A stretch of 64,000 nucleotides of DNA from Neptunomonas antarctica (GTDB taxonomy: Bacteria; Pseudomonadota; Gammaproteobacteria; Pseudomonadales; Balneatricaceae). Position numbers and translations under genes: made by a program. The DNA is taken from positions 124,001 to 188,000 of the forward strand of contig NZ_LJSI01000042.1 of NCBI RefSeq assembly GCF_001305295.1, given 5' to 3'. How positions within the stretch are numbered: the stretch's first letter is position 1; each line of letters begins with the position of its first letter. Positions 52,092 through 61,167 of this stretch are shown piece after piece. The notes below the pieces were generated by a model. The model saw only the letters and a program-made list of their open reading frames with translations, was not told the origin of the DNA and searched no databases.

Positions 52092-52940
52092 ATGATCACA
52101 CTCTTCGATCTGCAATGGTCTCCTCTATTAGTTATTATCCTACTGGCTTGTATGATGCTGTCTTTCTACTCGCTGTATCGGAACATGACATGGCAACGAC
52201 AAAAGCGCCTCACCGCCAACATTGGCGAGCTAAAACTGTTACGTACGCTACTTGGCGATTTTCAGCGACATCGAGGCTTAAGTACGGGGTTATTAGCCGG
52301 GGATATCAGCATGAAAGCCGAGTTGTCCATGACTCGAGCCAGACTCGATAAAAGCATCCATCGGGCGCAACAGCTCAACTCAACCCATACAACGGCGTGG
52401 CAGCCACTGTTGGGTCAGTGGCATCAGATAGGTCAGGGATCAGTATGCGATCCCGCTAAAAACCTACTGAACCACCATGAGCTGATCCGCACTACCATTT
52501 TCCTGTTTGAAGATATTGCCGGCGAACTGGCGCTGAGCCAGGAGCAACAGAGTTATCTGAGCTGCATCTGGCAGGAGGTGGTGCAAACCGCTGAGTGGAC
52601 AGGCCAAGCGCGGGCACTGGGAACAGGTATCGCTGCAGAACGATTCAGCAGCGCGGCTCAGCGGGTGCGACTGCGTTTCCTGCATGAAAAAGTCCAACGG
52701 CTATCTGCATCCGCTTTTGCCACACTGGGGCATAGCAAAAGCAACCCGATGAACCTGCATAACTCCAGAGAAGCCATTAGCGACTTTCTCGTCTGCCTGG
52801 AACAGGAGTTCCTTAATTCTGCCCATCCACAGATAGAGGCCAAACTGTATTTCGAAAAAGCTACTTTAGCCATCAATGAACTTTTGGCATTGGTAGATAA
52901 AGCGCTAACCGGCTTGGAACAAACACAGAGGCGTCATTGA
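52092..52940 (+). CDS. Membrane-anchored NIT-like (nitrate/nitrite-sensing type) protein
   Basis: 282 residues. One N-terminal membrane helix (about 10-30, SPLLVIILLACMMLSFYSLY) followed by positive charges (RNMTWQRQKR), so the rest is predicted cytoplasmic. The helical domain carries the NIT-type signature LLGDFQRHRGLSTGLLAGD near 55 and a matching ARALGTGIAAERFSS near 175, as in nitrate/nitrite sensor domains; the exact ligand is inferred. Translation is coupled: 5 bases after the MCP stop and 1 base before the EAL gene. It probably feeds the MCP or EAL partner. Confidence 0.72.
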   Translation: MITLFDLQWSPLLVIILLACMMLSFYSLYRNMTWQRQKRLTANIGELKLLRTLLGDFQRHRGLSTGLLAGDISMKAELSMTRARLDKSIHRAQQLNSTHTTAWQPLLGQWHQIGQGSVCDPAKNLLNHHELIRTTIFLFEDIAGELALSQEQQSYLSCIWQEVVQTAEWTGQARALGTGIAAERFSSAAQRVRLRFLHEKVQRLSASAFATLGHSKSNPMNLHNSREAISDFLVCLEQEFLNSAHPQIEAKLYFEKATLAINELLALVDKALTGLEQTQRRH

Positions 52941-52941
52941 T

Positions 52942-54207
52942 ATGAGTGATTTAATTTTCAGATCGACGCTATACGACCCGAATAATAATAGCTCACTCGA
53001 TTCTTCCGCTATTTTCAGGCCGTATCACGACAGCATGCTTACCAGTCATTTTCAGCCGATCTACAGCATCGCACATCGCCGGGCCATCGGTTATGAAGGT
53101 TTAGTGCGTGCTAAGCTGCCCAACGGTTCACCGCAATCGCCCGCTGAATTGTTTGCCCTGCCTGATAATGGTCAGGAGATGCTTGAGCTGGATCGCCTGT
53201 GCCGCACACTGCACGTAGAGAACTTTACCCGTCAGCATTCAAGCCATGAATGGTTGTTCATAAACCTGAATGGCCAGTCACTGATCAGCGAGCAGCCCGA
53301 TATCGGCTTCACTCAGCGTCTGATCAACACATCCGGACTTCCACCACACCGCTTAGTTATTGAGATTTTAGAAAACGAAATAAACGATCTGGCCCGCTTA
53401 CAGCACTTCATTGACAACTTCCGTCAGCTCGGTTGCCTCATCGCTATCGATGACTTTGGTGCCGGCCACTCTAACTTTGATCGAATTTGGCAACTTGAAC
53501 CTGACATAGTAAAAATTGACCGTAACCTGGTTCGACAGGCAGGCCTGAGCAAAAGAGTTGAACGTATATTGTCCGGGATAATTGCTTTACTCCACGAAGC
53601 CGGCAGCTTGGTGGTTCTGGAAGGGATCGAAACAGAACGCGAAGCAAACGTGGCTATTGCTGCGAACGCCGACATGATGCAAGGCTTCTATTTTGCTCGT
53701 CCCGCCGCAGAATTGCTGCCCCATACCGGTAAATCAAATAAAATTGACCTGCTGTTAAATACCCAAAGACATCTGCACACCCAGCAAAGAAACACTCGAC
53801 AACAAGAAACACGACTTATACAACAGCTGTTTCAACGCGCAGTCGGTGAGTTTACGCAACACAAGGATTTACAGCAAAGTAGTGCTCAACTTTTCAGCGA
53901 TCCAAGAACAGCACGCAGTTACTTACTGGATGAAGCGGGCTGCCAAATCACCAACAGCATTTATGCACCACGCCACCATTCAAAAATCGAACTTCGCTTC
54001 GCTCCGCTACTTTGTGGTAACCATGCCAACTGGTCACATCGCCCCTATCACTACCGTGCCCTAGAACGGCCGGGCACCACTTATGTCAGCAAGCCTTACC
54101 TGTCGGTTGCCGACTCTCAGATGTGTGTCACCCTGTCTCAGGCATTCCGGGTGGGAAGCGATATACGGGTTTTCTGCTGCGACCTGGACTGGAACGATAA
54201 TGCGTAA
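52942..54207 (+). CDS. EAL-domain c-di-GMP phosphodiesterase with C-terminal sensor region
   Basis: 421 residues. EAL domain about 30-265: AIGYEGLVRAK (EGL variant of EAL), FINLNGQSL, VIEILENEI, IAIDDFGAGHSNF, PDIVKIDRNLVR, LVVLEGIETEREA and MQGFYFARP. The catalytic acidic residues appear present, so hydrolysis of cyclic di-GMP is expected. Residues 270-421 form a second domain resembling the cache/PAS-like tail common after such EAL proteins (LSDPRTARSYLLDEAGCQI-type segment; WSHRPYHYRALERPG). Third gene of the MCP-NIT-EAL unit. Confidence 0.92.
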   Translation: MSDLIFRSTLYDPNNNSSLDSSAIFRPYHDSMLTSHFQPIYSIAHRRAIGYEGLVRAKLPNGSPQSPAELFALPDNGQEMLELDRLCRTLHVENFTRQHSSHEWLFINLNGQSLISEQPDIGFTQRLINTSGLPPHRLVIEILENEINDLARLQHFIDNFRQLGCLIAIDDFGAGHSNFDRIWQLEPDIVKIDRNLVRQAGLSKRVERILSGIIALLHEAGSLVVLEGIETEREANVAIAANADMMQGFYFARPAAELLPHTGKSNKIDLLLNTQRHLHTQQRNTRQQETRLIQQLFQRAVGEFTQHKDLQQSSAQLFSDPRTARSYLLDEAGCQITNSIYAPRHHSKIELRFAPLLCGNHANWSHRPYHYRALERPGTTYVSKPYLSVADSQMCVTLSQAFRVGSDIRVFCCDLDWNDNA

Positions 54208-54250
54208 TTACTGATAAATACGACCCACTATTAATCATTCGTGGGCACTA

Positions 54251-54317
54251 TCTAAGTAAAGAGCCTAAGCAAAGCACCTAAGTAACGGTTCTAAGTAAAG
54301 GTTCTAAGTAAAAAACC
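54251..54317. repeat. Imperfect 13-bp tandem repeat (five units) over a stop codon
   Basis: Units TCTAAGTAAAGAG, CCTAAGCAAAGCA, CCTAAGTAACGGTT, CTAAGTAAAGGTT and CTAAGTAAAAAACC follow directly. The stop codon of the minus-strand hydrolase (54304-54306) lies in the last unit, and every unit carries the same CTA. Confidence 0.8.
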
Positions 54318-55179
54318 GATGCAATTCAGCGGCGACTTCATCAGGCGCCTCTTCCGGAAGAAAGTGTCCGCAGTTTACCCCTCTACCCTCTACTTTTTCA
54401 GCTCGCTCGCGCCATACATTCAAGACATCATAACTACGGTGTACAAACCCCTTCGTACCCCATAAGACAAGCAGTGGGCAGTTAACTTTTTTATCGATAT
54501 CCTCTTCGTCATGTTGCAGGTCGATACTCGCGGCAGCACGATAATCTTCGCAGCTGGCATGAATCGATTCTGGCGTACTGAAACAGCGTATATACTCAGC
54601 CATCGCTTCATCGCTGAATACTGCACCGGGCGCACTCCAGCGCTTCATTTTTTCGGTAAGATAATAAGCGGGATCGGCGCCAATCATGTGCTCAGGTAGC
54701 CCATTAGGTTGAATCAGGAAGAACCAGTGATAGTAACCTGTGGCAAACGCCTGATCGGTATTCTGAAACATATGATAGGTCGGTGCGATGTCCATCACAC
54801 AGACTTTTTTGACCTTCTCTTGATGATCGAGCGCCATTCGGTGTGCCACTCTGGCGCCACGATCATGACCCGCCACAAAAAATTCCGGATAACCCAAAGA
54901 AGCCATTACCTCGACCATATCCTGCGCCATCACACGCTTTGAATAAGGAGAATGATCCTCAGTGCTCGGCGGTTTTGAGCTATCACCATAACCGCGTAAG
55001 TCTGGACAGATAACATGGAAATGATTCATGAGATGCTTAGCGACTTCTCGCCAGATAACATGAGTTTGCGGGTAACCATGTAAAAGAAGCAGGGGCGCTC
55101 CCGAACCACCATGCACCAGATTAATTTCAGCAGAGGCCGTTTTCACCCGTGCTTCAGTAAAACCTTTTGCAAATATCAT
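54304..55179 (-). CDS. Alpha/beta hydrolase, haloacetate (fluoroacetate) dehalogenase-like
   Basis: 291 residues. Alpha/beta fold with LLLLHGYPQTHVIWREVA (oxyanion HGxP), nucleophile Asp in VAGHDRGARVAHRMA near 108, the family segment YHWFFLIQPNGLPE (His/Trp halide-pocket positions), and the catalytic His in NCGHFLPEEAPDEV near 273. These match fluoroacetate/haloacetate dehalogenase more closely than epoxide hydrolase. Substrate activity is unproven. The 3' end runs into a 13-bp tandem repeat. It lies downstream of the GNAT-nitrilase fusion gene (21 bases apart), so both may be one unit. Confidence 0.85.
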   Translation of the reverse strand: MIFAKGFTEARVKTASAEINLVHGGSGAPLLLLHGYPQTHVIWREVAKHLMNHFHVICPDLRGYGDSSKPPSTEDHSPYSKRVMAQDMVEVMASLGYPEFFVAGHDRGARVAHRMALDHQEKVKKVCVMDIAPTYHMFQNTDQAFATGYYHWFFLIQPNGLPEHMIGADPAYYLTEKMKRWSAPGAVFSDEAMAEYIRCFSTPESIHASCEDYRAAASIDLQHDEEDIDKKVNCPLLVLWGTKGFVHRSYDVLNVWRERAEKVEGRGVNCGHFLPEEAPDEVAAELHRFFT

Positions 55180-55200
55180 CGACAGGCTCCCTTTTTACTT

Positions 55201-56730
55201 TTATTTAACGCCTTTCCAGTCAAGGCTGTAAAGATCCGTTCGACGATCCTTTAAGTTATTGACTGAGCCTTCACTGCGCACAGATTTCAATTTATCCAAG
55301 TCCAAATCACTGAACATAATCATTTCTGTATTGGGTGTTGTTTCAGCCATGACTGCATCATGTGGGAAAGCGAAATCTGATGGCGAGAATACTGACGCTT
55401 GCGAGTATTGCACATCCAGGTTTTCTACTTGTGGCAAGTTGCCACAGCTCCCGCATATGACCACATAGCACTCGTTTTCTATTGCACGTGCGTGTGCACA
55501 ATGGCGAACACGTAAGTAACCGTTTTTGGTATCCGTCCAGAAAGGCACAAAGAGGATATCCATGTCTTGTTCGGCAAGTATTCGGCCCAACTCGGGGAAC
55601 TCAACATCGTAGCAGATCAGAATGCCGATACGGCCCGCGTCTGTTTCAAAGACGCGTAACTCATTCCCCCCCTGAATAACCCAGTCACGACGCTCATGTG
55701 GCGTAATATGAATTTTGCTTTGTGACTCGACCGTACCATCCCGACGGCACAGGTAACTGACATTGTAGAGCTGATCATCTACTACCAGCGGTAAGGAACC
55801 GGTAATCACGTTGATGTTGTAACTCACCGCCATTTGCGACATTTCGTTTTTAAAACGCTCAGTAAAGCTCGCTACAAAACGAATCGCCTCGGTCTGGTTG
55901 CGCTGGTTAGGGCTTAAGCCCATCAGCGGCGCATTGAAAAATTCAGGAAATAACGCAAAGTCACTTTTATAATTGGACAACGCATCAATAAAATATTCGA
56001 CCTGCTTTAGCATTTCCTCAACGGATTCTACTTCGCGCATTTGCCATTGGATCGCACCAATACGCACCAGGGTTTTACGTGTATCGAGCACGCTGCTTTC
56101 CGGTTCGAAGAAAATATTCCGCCATTCCAATAAGGTGGCATAGCCCTGGGATTTTTCATCCTCCGGCAGATATTGCTTAAGCAGGCGCGTAACCTGAAAA
56201 TCATTCGACAACTGAAATGTTAAGATAGGGTCGTAGATGCGTTTATGATCAACCGCTTCTATATATTCAGCCGGCGACATTTCATCGGAATGCTGATAAT
56301 AGTTAGGGATACGCCCGCCCGCTAAAATCGCCCGTAAATTGTGCTGTCGGCATAACTCTTTACGGGCTTCGTATAAACGCCGGCCTAAACGGAACCCGCG
56401 GTAATCCTTATGGATCAGCACATCTAAGCCATAAAGCGCATCGCCTGCGGAATCATTAAGAATGGTTTCTTTGGCGCTGATCAAATCATCATAGGTATGC
56501 GGGTTGCTGAAACGCAGATAATTTACCTGTACCGATAACGCTACCCCCACGATAGTATCGCGGTCAACCAGGCAGATCTGCCCCTCGGGCAGATCCTCCA
56601 TCAGCTTAAAGATCGTATGTTCTGGCCACGCTCCTCCAATATCGTCATAAATCGAATCCATCAAGTCTTTAAGCTGCGGATAATCAGATTTTTCAAGGAT
56701 GCGTATTTTCAGATGCAGATCTTCGAACAT
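55201..56730 (-). CDS. GNAT acetyltransferase fused to a carbon-nitrogen hydrolase (nitrilase family)
   Basis: 509 residues from the ATG at 56730 (MFEDLHLKIR), chosen because GAAGGAAAC lies 6 bases upstream; a longer reading to 56820 lacks a ribosome site. GNAT domain about 8-190 (LIHKDYRGFRLGRRLYEAR is the acetyl-CoA loop) and nitrilase domain about 215-480 with the Glu-Lys-Cys triad: LFPEFFNAPL, SQSKIHITPHERRDW, and GILICYDVEFPELGR. This two-domain architecture is a known conserved fusion (bifunctional GNAT/carbon-nitrogen hydrolase) whose substrate is not established. Confidence 0.93.
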   Translation of the reverse strand: MFEDLHLKIRILEKSDYPQLKDLMDSIYDDIGGAWPEHTIFKLMEDLPEGQICLVDRDTIVGVALSVQVNYLRFSNPHTYDDLISAKETILNDSAGDALYGLDVLIHKDYRGFRLGRRLYEARKELCRQHNLRAILAGGRIPNYYQHSDEMSPAEYIEAVDHKRIYDPILTFQLSNDFQVTRLLKQYLPEDEKSQGYATLLEWRNIFFEPESSVLDTRKTLVRIGAIQWQMREVESVEEMLKQVEYFIDALSNYKSDFALFPEFFNAPLMGLSPNQRNQTEAIRFVASFTERFKNEMSQMAVSYNINVITGSLPLVVDDQLYNVSYLCRRDGTVESQSKIHITPHERRDWVIQGGNELRVFETDAGRIGILICYDVEFPELGRILAEQDMDILFVPFWTDTKNGYLRVRHCAHARAIENECYVVICGSCGNLPQVENLDVQYSQASVFSPSDFAFPHDAVMAETTPNTEMIMFSDLDLDKLKSVRSEGSVNNLKDRRTDLYSLDWKGVK

Positions 56731-56865
56731 TATGTTTCCTTCATTCATTTCGCACATAAGCGGTGGCGTCATTATAGCGACCTGCCGCGCAACATAAATA
56801 CAAAAATGCTCAGATCTCACCCGGCTACATGAATTTAGGCTTAAGCTCCATGTTTTGCACTGGTT

Positions 56866-57393
56866 TTATAAGACCGTTTGATTAAAGGAAATTTGCCGGG
56901 CCGCCATCAGCGCAGCGGTAATCCGTAGCGCCTGGTCAATCGCCTGATCGGTCTCGCCGAGTTGCCTTAAACTGCTGCTGTGACTGCGAAAACAGTTATA
57001 ACCACCATTTACCATAGAAACGCCAACACAGGCATAGTGGTAAGCAATCTCGTTGGTTACCTTGATATCTTCAAACGAGCGTAAGCTGAGTGCGTCTAAC
57101 GTGCCCCCCGCTGCCAGATCAATAACTCCACGGCTGACAAAATAAGGGTTAGTAACTGACATGCGGTTTACCGCGAACAGCAGTTCGCGCTTTTCATTTT
57201 CAGCGAGTGCTCCTAAGCAGTTTTTAACTAAAGCAATCACAGACTGGTCCCGGCAAGCGAGCGCTGCTGCCCAGGCTAGCATTTTTCGATTAGCCTGACT
57301 GAGGAATACCTGCTCTGTCAGGACACTGTCCAAAAGCGCTTCCTGATCTTCCGATTCAGCTGAAAAACATACAGCTTGTATAGTGACAGACAT
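56866..57393 (-). CDS. AhpD-like (carboxymuconolactone decarboxylase fold) protein with altered active site
   Basis: 175 residues, the length of alkyl hydroperoxidase AhpD. The C-terminal half aligns with AhpD: FEDIKVTNEIAYHYACV, VNGGYNCFRSHSSSLRQLG, then TDQAIDQALRITAALMAA. AhpD has CxxC-x-x-H here; this protein has GYNC...H, so the first redox cysteine is a glycine. That would abolish the normal disulfide relay, though the remaining Cys and His could do other chemistry. Its ATG follows the 55-residue ORF stop by one base, indicating coupled translation. It is divergent from a TetR gene with palindromic operators between. Confidence 0.75.
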   Translation of the reverse strand: MSVTIQAVCFSAESEDQEALLDSVLTEQVFLSQANRKMLAWAAALACRDQSVIALVKNCLGALAENEKRELLFAVNRMSVTNPYFVSRGVIDLAAGGTLDALSLRSFEDIKVTNEIAYHYACVGVSMVNGGYNCFRSHSSSLRQLGETDQAIDQALRITAALMAARQISFNQTVL

Positions 57394-57394
57394 A

Positions 57395-57562
57395 CTAGTT
57401 ACCTGACATTTTTACAGGTTTGAGGTAACCGGCTAAGTTTTCAAAGCGCGACATCCAACCCGTAATATTTTCGATAACGTTAACAGGATGCGCCAGCAAG
57501 CCGACAGCCAGGCGAGTCCGGTAACAGGGTAGTGAAAAAGGAAAGCTATAAAGAGTGGTCAT
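57395..57562 (-). CDS. Small 55-residue protein upstream of the AhpD-like gene
   Basis: MTTLYSFPFSLPCYRTRLAV, then GLLAHPVNVIENITGWM, SRFENLAGYLKPVKMSGN. GAGGTG lies 4 bases before the ATG. The stop is one base from the next start, so it is the first cistron of the unit controlled by the divergent TetR operators. I do not recognise it; it could be a leader for coupling or a small partner protein. Confidence 0.6.
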   Translation of the reverse strand: MTTLYSFPFSLPCYRTRLAVGLLAHPVNVIENITGWMSRFENLAGYLKPVKMSGN

Positions 57563-57591
57563 ATTCACCTCGGTTTTTTTGACACCAAAAC

Positions 57592-57654
57592 GGTACAGAT
57601 CTGTACCTTATTGATTTAAACACACCCGGTCAACACAAAGTTACAAATCTGTAC
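57592..57654. promoter_or_regulatory. Two operators between the AhpD-like unit and the tetR gene
   Basis: GGTACAGATCTGTACC (57592-57607) is a perfect 16-bp palindrome; TTACAAATCTGTAC (57641-57654) is a second copy with one mismatch (core TACARATCTGTA). Both lie in the divergent intergenic region, fitting autoregulation by the adjacent TetR protein. Confidence 0.8.
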
Positions 57655-57701
57655 TGTTTTGTTATCATAGCCAGATTACGGCTACTAAATTGAGTTTTAT
57701 T

Positions 57702-58268
57702 GTGTCCAAAAAGAAGCAACAGTTGATTGAAATAGCACTGAATCTATTTATGAACGAGGGGTTTCATGCAACCGGTATTGACCGTATTGTGGAGGTTTCC
57801 GGCATTTCAAAAACCACCCTGTATCGCCACTTCGAATCAAAAGAGATCTTAATCAGAGACGCCTTACTCGTCTTTAGTCAGCGCCAGCAGGCTGGATGGC
57901 AGCGGGATGATTATCAGCTGCTGTCTGCGGAACAGTTGATGCTTGCCCGCTTCGATGAATTAGAAGCGCTGGTGAAGAGTCAGCATTTCAGTGGCTGTAT
58001 ATTTCTCAATGCAAGTGGCGAGTACCCCGATGAAGATAACTTTATTCATAAGGTGGCTATCGCCCACAAGGTAGCATCACTTGCTGAGACAAAGCGTCGC
58101 TTAGCTTTTATCGAAGATGCTGATATAGAAGGCTCTCATACTAACCTCGCCTCGATTATCGAATTATTGTACGAGGGGCTGGTGGCCCGATTGCAAGTTC
58201 AACAGGACCTGGGATTGATCACAACAGCCAAAAAGGCGGTAGCTGCACTGCTTAAAGCAAAAGAATAG
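57702..58268 (+). CDS. TetR/AcrR-family transcriptional regulator
   Basis: 188 residues from the GTG at 57702 (MSKKKQQLIEIALNLF); a TTG four codons earlier is the alternative, and neither has a good ribosome site, so it may be leaderless. HTH about 5-50: LIEIALNLFMNEGFHATGI, RIVEVSGISKTTLYRHFES. The C-terminal helical domain has a single Cys in HFSGCIFLNAS, as in TetR_C-type regulators of the YjdC/AcuR sort. Palindromes before the gene suggest it represses itself and the divergent AhpD-like operon. Confidence 0.9.
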   Translation: MSKKKQQLIEIALNLFMNEGFHATGIDRIVEVSGISKTTLYRHFESKEILIRDALLVFSQRQQAGWQRDDYQLLSAEQLMLARFDELEALVKSQHFSGCIFLNASGEYPDEDNFIHKVAIAHKVASLAETKRRLAFIEDADIEGSHTNLASIIELLYEGLVARLQVQQDLGLITTAKKAVAALLKAKE

Positions 58269-58362
58269 CATCCATTAAATTTAGTACTTGATTAGCCGCA
58301 AGAATCACACGAGTCTTACACGATCAGAGAGTTCAGCCTAATGTGGCGCTAAGGAGATCGAA

Positions 58363-59625
58363 ATGTCTTATCTGGTTTCAATAGATCGCTTAAGATTTAA
58401 GCTGAATCGTTTTAGTGAACGGCTTTGGGTGAAACCCATGTTCGTTTGCCTGCTCTCAGTCGTGGCAGCACTCGTCGCAAAACTTGCTGATAGCACTCTC
58501 TTAACGCACATACTACCTACGATAGCGGAAGAATCTATCGAAACGCTTCTCTCTATTATGGCTGCGAGCATGCTGGTCATTGCTACTTTTTCCGTATCGT
58601 CGATGGTGTCCGCTTATGCTTCAGCCAGCAGCACCGCCACTCCGAGGTCATTCACACTGGTCATGGCCGACGACACATCCCAGAATGCCCTTTCTACCTT
58701 TGTTGGTGCTTTCATTTTTAGTATCGTCGCTTTAACAGCCGTCAAAAATCACTACTTCGATACCGCCGGTCTCTTCATACTTTTTGTCCTGACGGCGATC
58801 GTATTCAGTATGGTGATCATCACATTTGTTTACTGGGTTGACTGCATCGCCCGTCTCGGACGTCTGGGTTCGACCGTAGAAAAGGTTGAAAGAACCACTG
58901 CCAGGGCCTTTGAGCTTAGACAGACCTATCCAACGCTACGCTGTGCACCGGTGACTTTCCAAGGACGCTCCCGCCCCGTTTTCGCACCAAGCATCGGTTA
59001 TGTGCAACATATCGATGTGTCTGCACTGCAAGCATGGGCAGAACAAGCGCAGGTACAAATAATCGTAGCGGCTCTACCCGGCATGCTTGCAACACCTGAT
59101 AAAGCGTTGGCATATATTAGTGGCCACCCCTGTGATCAGACATGGAATGATTGCAAGAAGATCGCCGAATCATTTCAGATAGGGCGCGCCCGCCTTTTCG
59201 ATGACGACCCTCGATTCGGCTTAGTCGTATTATCCGAGATTGCAGGTCGGGCTTTATCCCCTGCAGTCAATGACCCCGGCACGGCGATTGATATTATCGG
59301 AACGCTGCTTCGGCTTTTTATCCAATGGAATGAACCGATACTCGCTAAAGAAGAACAGATGCCGAAGTATGATCGTGTAGAAATGCCTGAGCTCTCCGTT
59401 CACGACATGTTTGATGATGCGTTCACCTCTATCGCCCGCGATGGCGCGAGCACGGTCGAGGTGTCTGTCCGGCTACAAAAAGCGCTGCAAACACTGGCCT
59501 CCGTCGGTGATGCTGCCATGCGTGATGCTGCAAAGCATCACGCTAAGATGGCATTGGAGCGTTCACGGATTTCAATGCAAATGAAAGATGACTTAGCAGC
59601 GGCGATAGCTGCAGGCAGCAAGTGA
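58363..59625 (+). CDS. DUF2254 membrane protein
   Basis: 420 residues. Four membrane segments are predicted within the first 170 residues (PMFVCLLSVVAALVAKL; LSIMAASMLVIATFSVSSMV; FVGAFIFSIVALTAV; LFILFVLTAIVFSMVIITFV), then a soluble C-terminal region with SPAVNDPGTAIDIIGTLLRL, which is the DUF2254 signature (ALSPAxNDPxTA). Function unknown; possibly transport- or mechanosensing-related by fold only. AAGGAG precedes the ATG. The scramblase-like gene follows 63 bases downstream. Confidence 0.9.
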   Translation: MSYLVSIDRLRFKLNRFSERLWVKPMFVCLLSVVAALVAKLADSTLLTHILPTIAEESIETLLSIMAASMLVIATFSVSSMVSAYASASSTATPRSFTLVMADDTSQNALSTFVGAFIFSIVALTAVKNHYFDTAGLFILFVLTAIVFSMVIITFVYWVDCIARLGRLGSTVEKVERTTARAFELRQTYPTLRCAPVTFQGRSRPVFAPSIGYVQHIDVSALQAWAEQAQVQIIVAALPGMLATPDKALAYISGHPCDQTWNDCKKIAESFQIGRARLFDDDPRFGLVVLSEIAGRALSPAVNDPGTAIDIIGTLLRLFIQWNEPILAKEEQMPKYDRVEMPELSVHDMFDDAFTSIARDGASTVEVSVRLQKALQTLASVGDAAMRDAAKHHAKMALERSRISMQMKDDLAAAIAAGSK

Positions 59626-59688
59626 ATTTGACCACCCACATCATTTATCCCTTTTTCTGGGGTGCTATCTAATGGATCTAAATTAAAT

Positions 59689-60276
59689 ATGAACGATGTA
59701 ATTAATAATAATTTATTTTTGGTTAAAGAACATACAGGAATATTTAAGGCGGCCAATAATTTTGATATTTATGACCCTTCAACGGGAGAAATCATTATGG
59801 AATGCAGAGAGCCATCTTTAGGCATTTTCACTAAATTTTTACGTTTTACCGACTATAAACGAATGACGCCATTCGACATTCAAATAAGAACGCCGGATGG
59901 ACAGCCTATTGTTCGCATCCAGCGGGGTATTTCAATTTTTCTGTCGAAAGTGACTGTTACTGACCACAATAACGATACGATCGGTGGGTTTGAACAGAAG
60001 TTGTTTTCAATTGGCGGAAAGTTTGATGTATTGAATAAAAATGATAAAACAATTTGCAAGCTAGAAGGCAAATGGACCGGCTGGGACTTCCATTTTAAAA
60101 ATGATGGAGAAGAATTTGCCCATGTTTCTAAAAAATGGGCGGGATTAGGCAAAGAACTGTTTACCAGTGCGGATAATTATATTCTAAAAATATCAAGCTC
60201 CGTACCAGAAAATGATGACGTAAGAAAACTTATATTAGCGGCGGTTATGTGCATTGATATGGTTTTGAAGGAATAG
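59689..60276 (+). CDS. LURP-one/phospholipid-scramblase-related protein
   Basis: 195 residues from the ATG at 59689 (MNDVINNNLFLVKEHTGIF); the GTG at 59662 is an alternative. The tubby-like beta-barrel pattern of the family is seen: FLVKEHTGIFKAANNFDIYD, MTPFDIQIRTPDGQPIVRI, RGISIFLSKVTVTD, FDVLNKNDKTICKLEG, and a hydrophobic C-terminal helix (LILAAVMCIDMVL). Bacterial members are poorly characterised; lipid or nucleic-acid binding has been suggested for the fold. A+T richer than neighbours. Confidence 0.82.
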   Translation: MNDVINNNLFLVKEHTGIFKAANNFDIYDPSTGEIIMECREPSLGIFTKFLRFTDYKRMTPFDIQIRTPDGQPIVRIQRGISIFLSKVTVTDHNNDTIGGFEQKLFSIGGKFDVLNKNDKTICKLEGKWTGWDFHFKNDGEEFAHVSKKWAGLGKELFTSADNYILKISSSVPENDDVRKLILAAVMCIDMVLKE

Positions 60277-60347
60277 GTAACCACTGAGAACAAGACCAGA
60301 TCTCTGCCCCAATATAGGGCAGTTGATCATCTATTTTATCCGTTGCA

Positions 60348-61070
60348 TTACTGCCCGTTGTAAATCAGAGGCATTTGGTGCTTCCATTTATTCCATATTT
60401 CGCCGTGAATAATCAGCTCAGACATGAAGTGCGCAACGTTGATGCGGCTCGTTTTGCCCGCATCAAAAATAGCGCTGCGTACAGGAGATGCATAGGCATC
60501 ATATTGAGTGACTAACTCGTGATCAATGAGGCTATCGGGACGCACCGCAACCCATTCGATCACTTTTTGCTTAGCTCCAAAATTTGATTGTAAATACTCT
60601 GCTGCTAACTCGTTGTCGGCATGAGGGGGTAGCAAAAACCTTATCAGACTGACAATGATAAATTGTGCCGTCGACACCTTTTCTCCCGCTCGCTTATTCT
60701 GGTTGCCGCTGGTGTTCATTAGGATAAATTTTACAGGAGCAGCAGGCGCGGTCTTCTCAATGGCATTACATAAACGTTGAACCGCACCCGTAACCAAACG
60801 CTTTGGGTGACCAAACATTCCTTTAAAGGTTAAGTTGTGACCAAGACACGAAACAACGGCGTTGCACCCTTTCACTTGCTCTAGTAGCTCGGCATCTGTC
60901 ATTTCCAAGAGGCTGGCTTGAGTGATCATGAGATGATCATTTTGTTTTAAGGTATCCGGTAAACTATCAACGCAGCGAACGATAATTTTTACCTTCTGCC
61001 CTTGCGCTAATAACTGCCTAACCAGCAACCGACCAGTTGCCCCACTGGCACCCACTACAAGAGTAGTCAT
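60348..61070 (-). CDS. NAD(P)-binding atypical SDR (NmrA/epimerase-like)
   Basis: 240 residues from MTTLVVGASGATGRLLVRQL (ATG at 61070 with GGAG 8 bases upstream; the longer reading from 61106 has no site). Rossmann fold with GASGATG nucleotide motif at 7-13, NAVVSCLGHN, FILMNTSG, and a WVAVRPDSL strand typical of atypical SDRs (NAD(P)H-binding family). No Tyr-x3-Lys catalytic pair is evident, so it may be a sensor or reductase. It is divergently transcribed from a LysR regulator, the usual arrangement of a regulator and its target. Confidence 0.88.
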   Translation of the reverse strand: MTTLVVGASGATGRLLVRQLLAQGQKVKIIVRCVDSLPDTLKQNDHLMITQASLLEMTDAELLEQVKGCNAVVSCLGHNLTFKGMFGHPKRLVTGAVQRLCNAIEKTAPAAPVKFILMNTSGNQNKRAGEKVSTAQFIIVSLIRFLLPPHADNELAAEYLQSNFGAKQKVIEWVAVRPDSLIDHELVTQYDAYASPVRSAIFDAGKTSRINVAHFMSELIIHGEIWNKWKHQMPLIYNGQ

Positions 61071-61167
61071 AAGCTGTTCTCCACATATCACTTCATTGGC
61101 AACCACTATACCGATACAAAAATAGTAGATATATTGTGGTTTCTTAATAATAGGTATGCATATTCGT

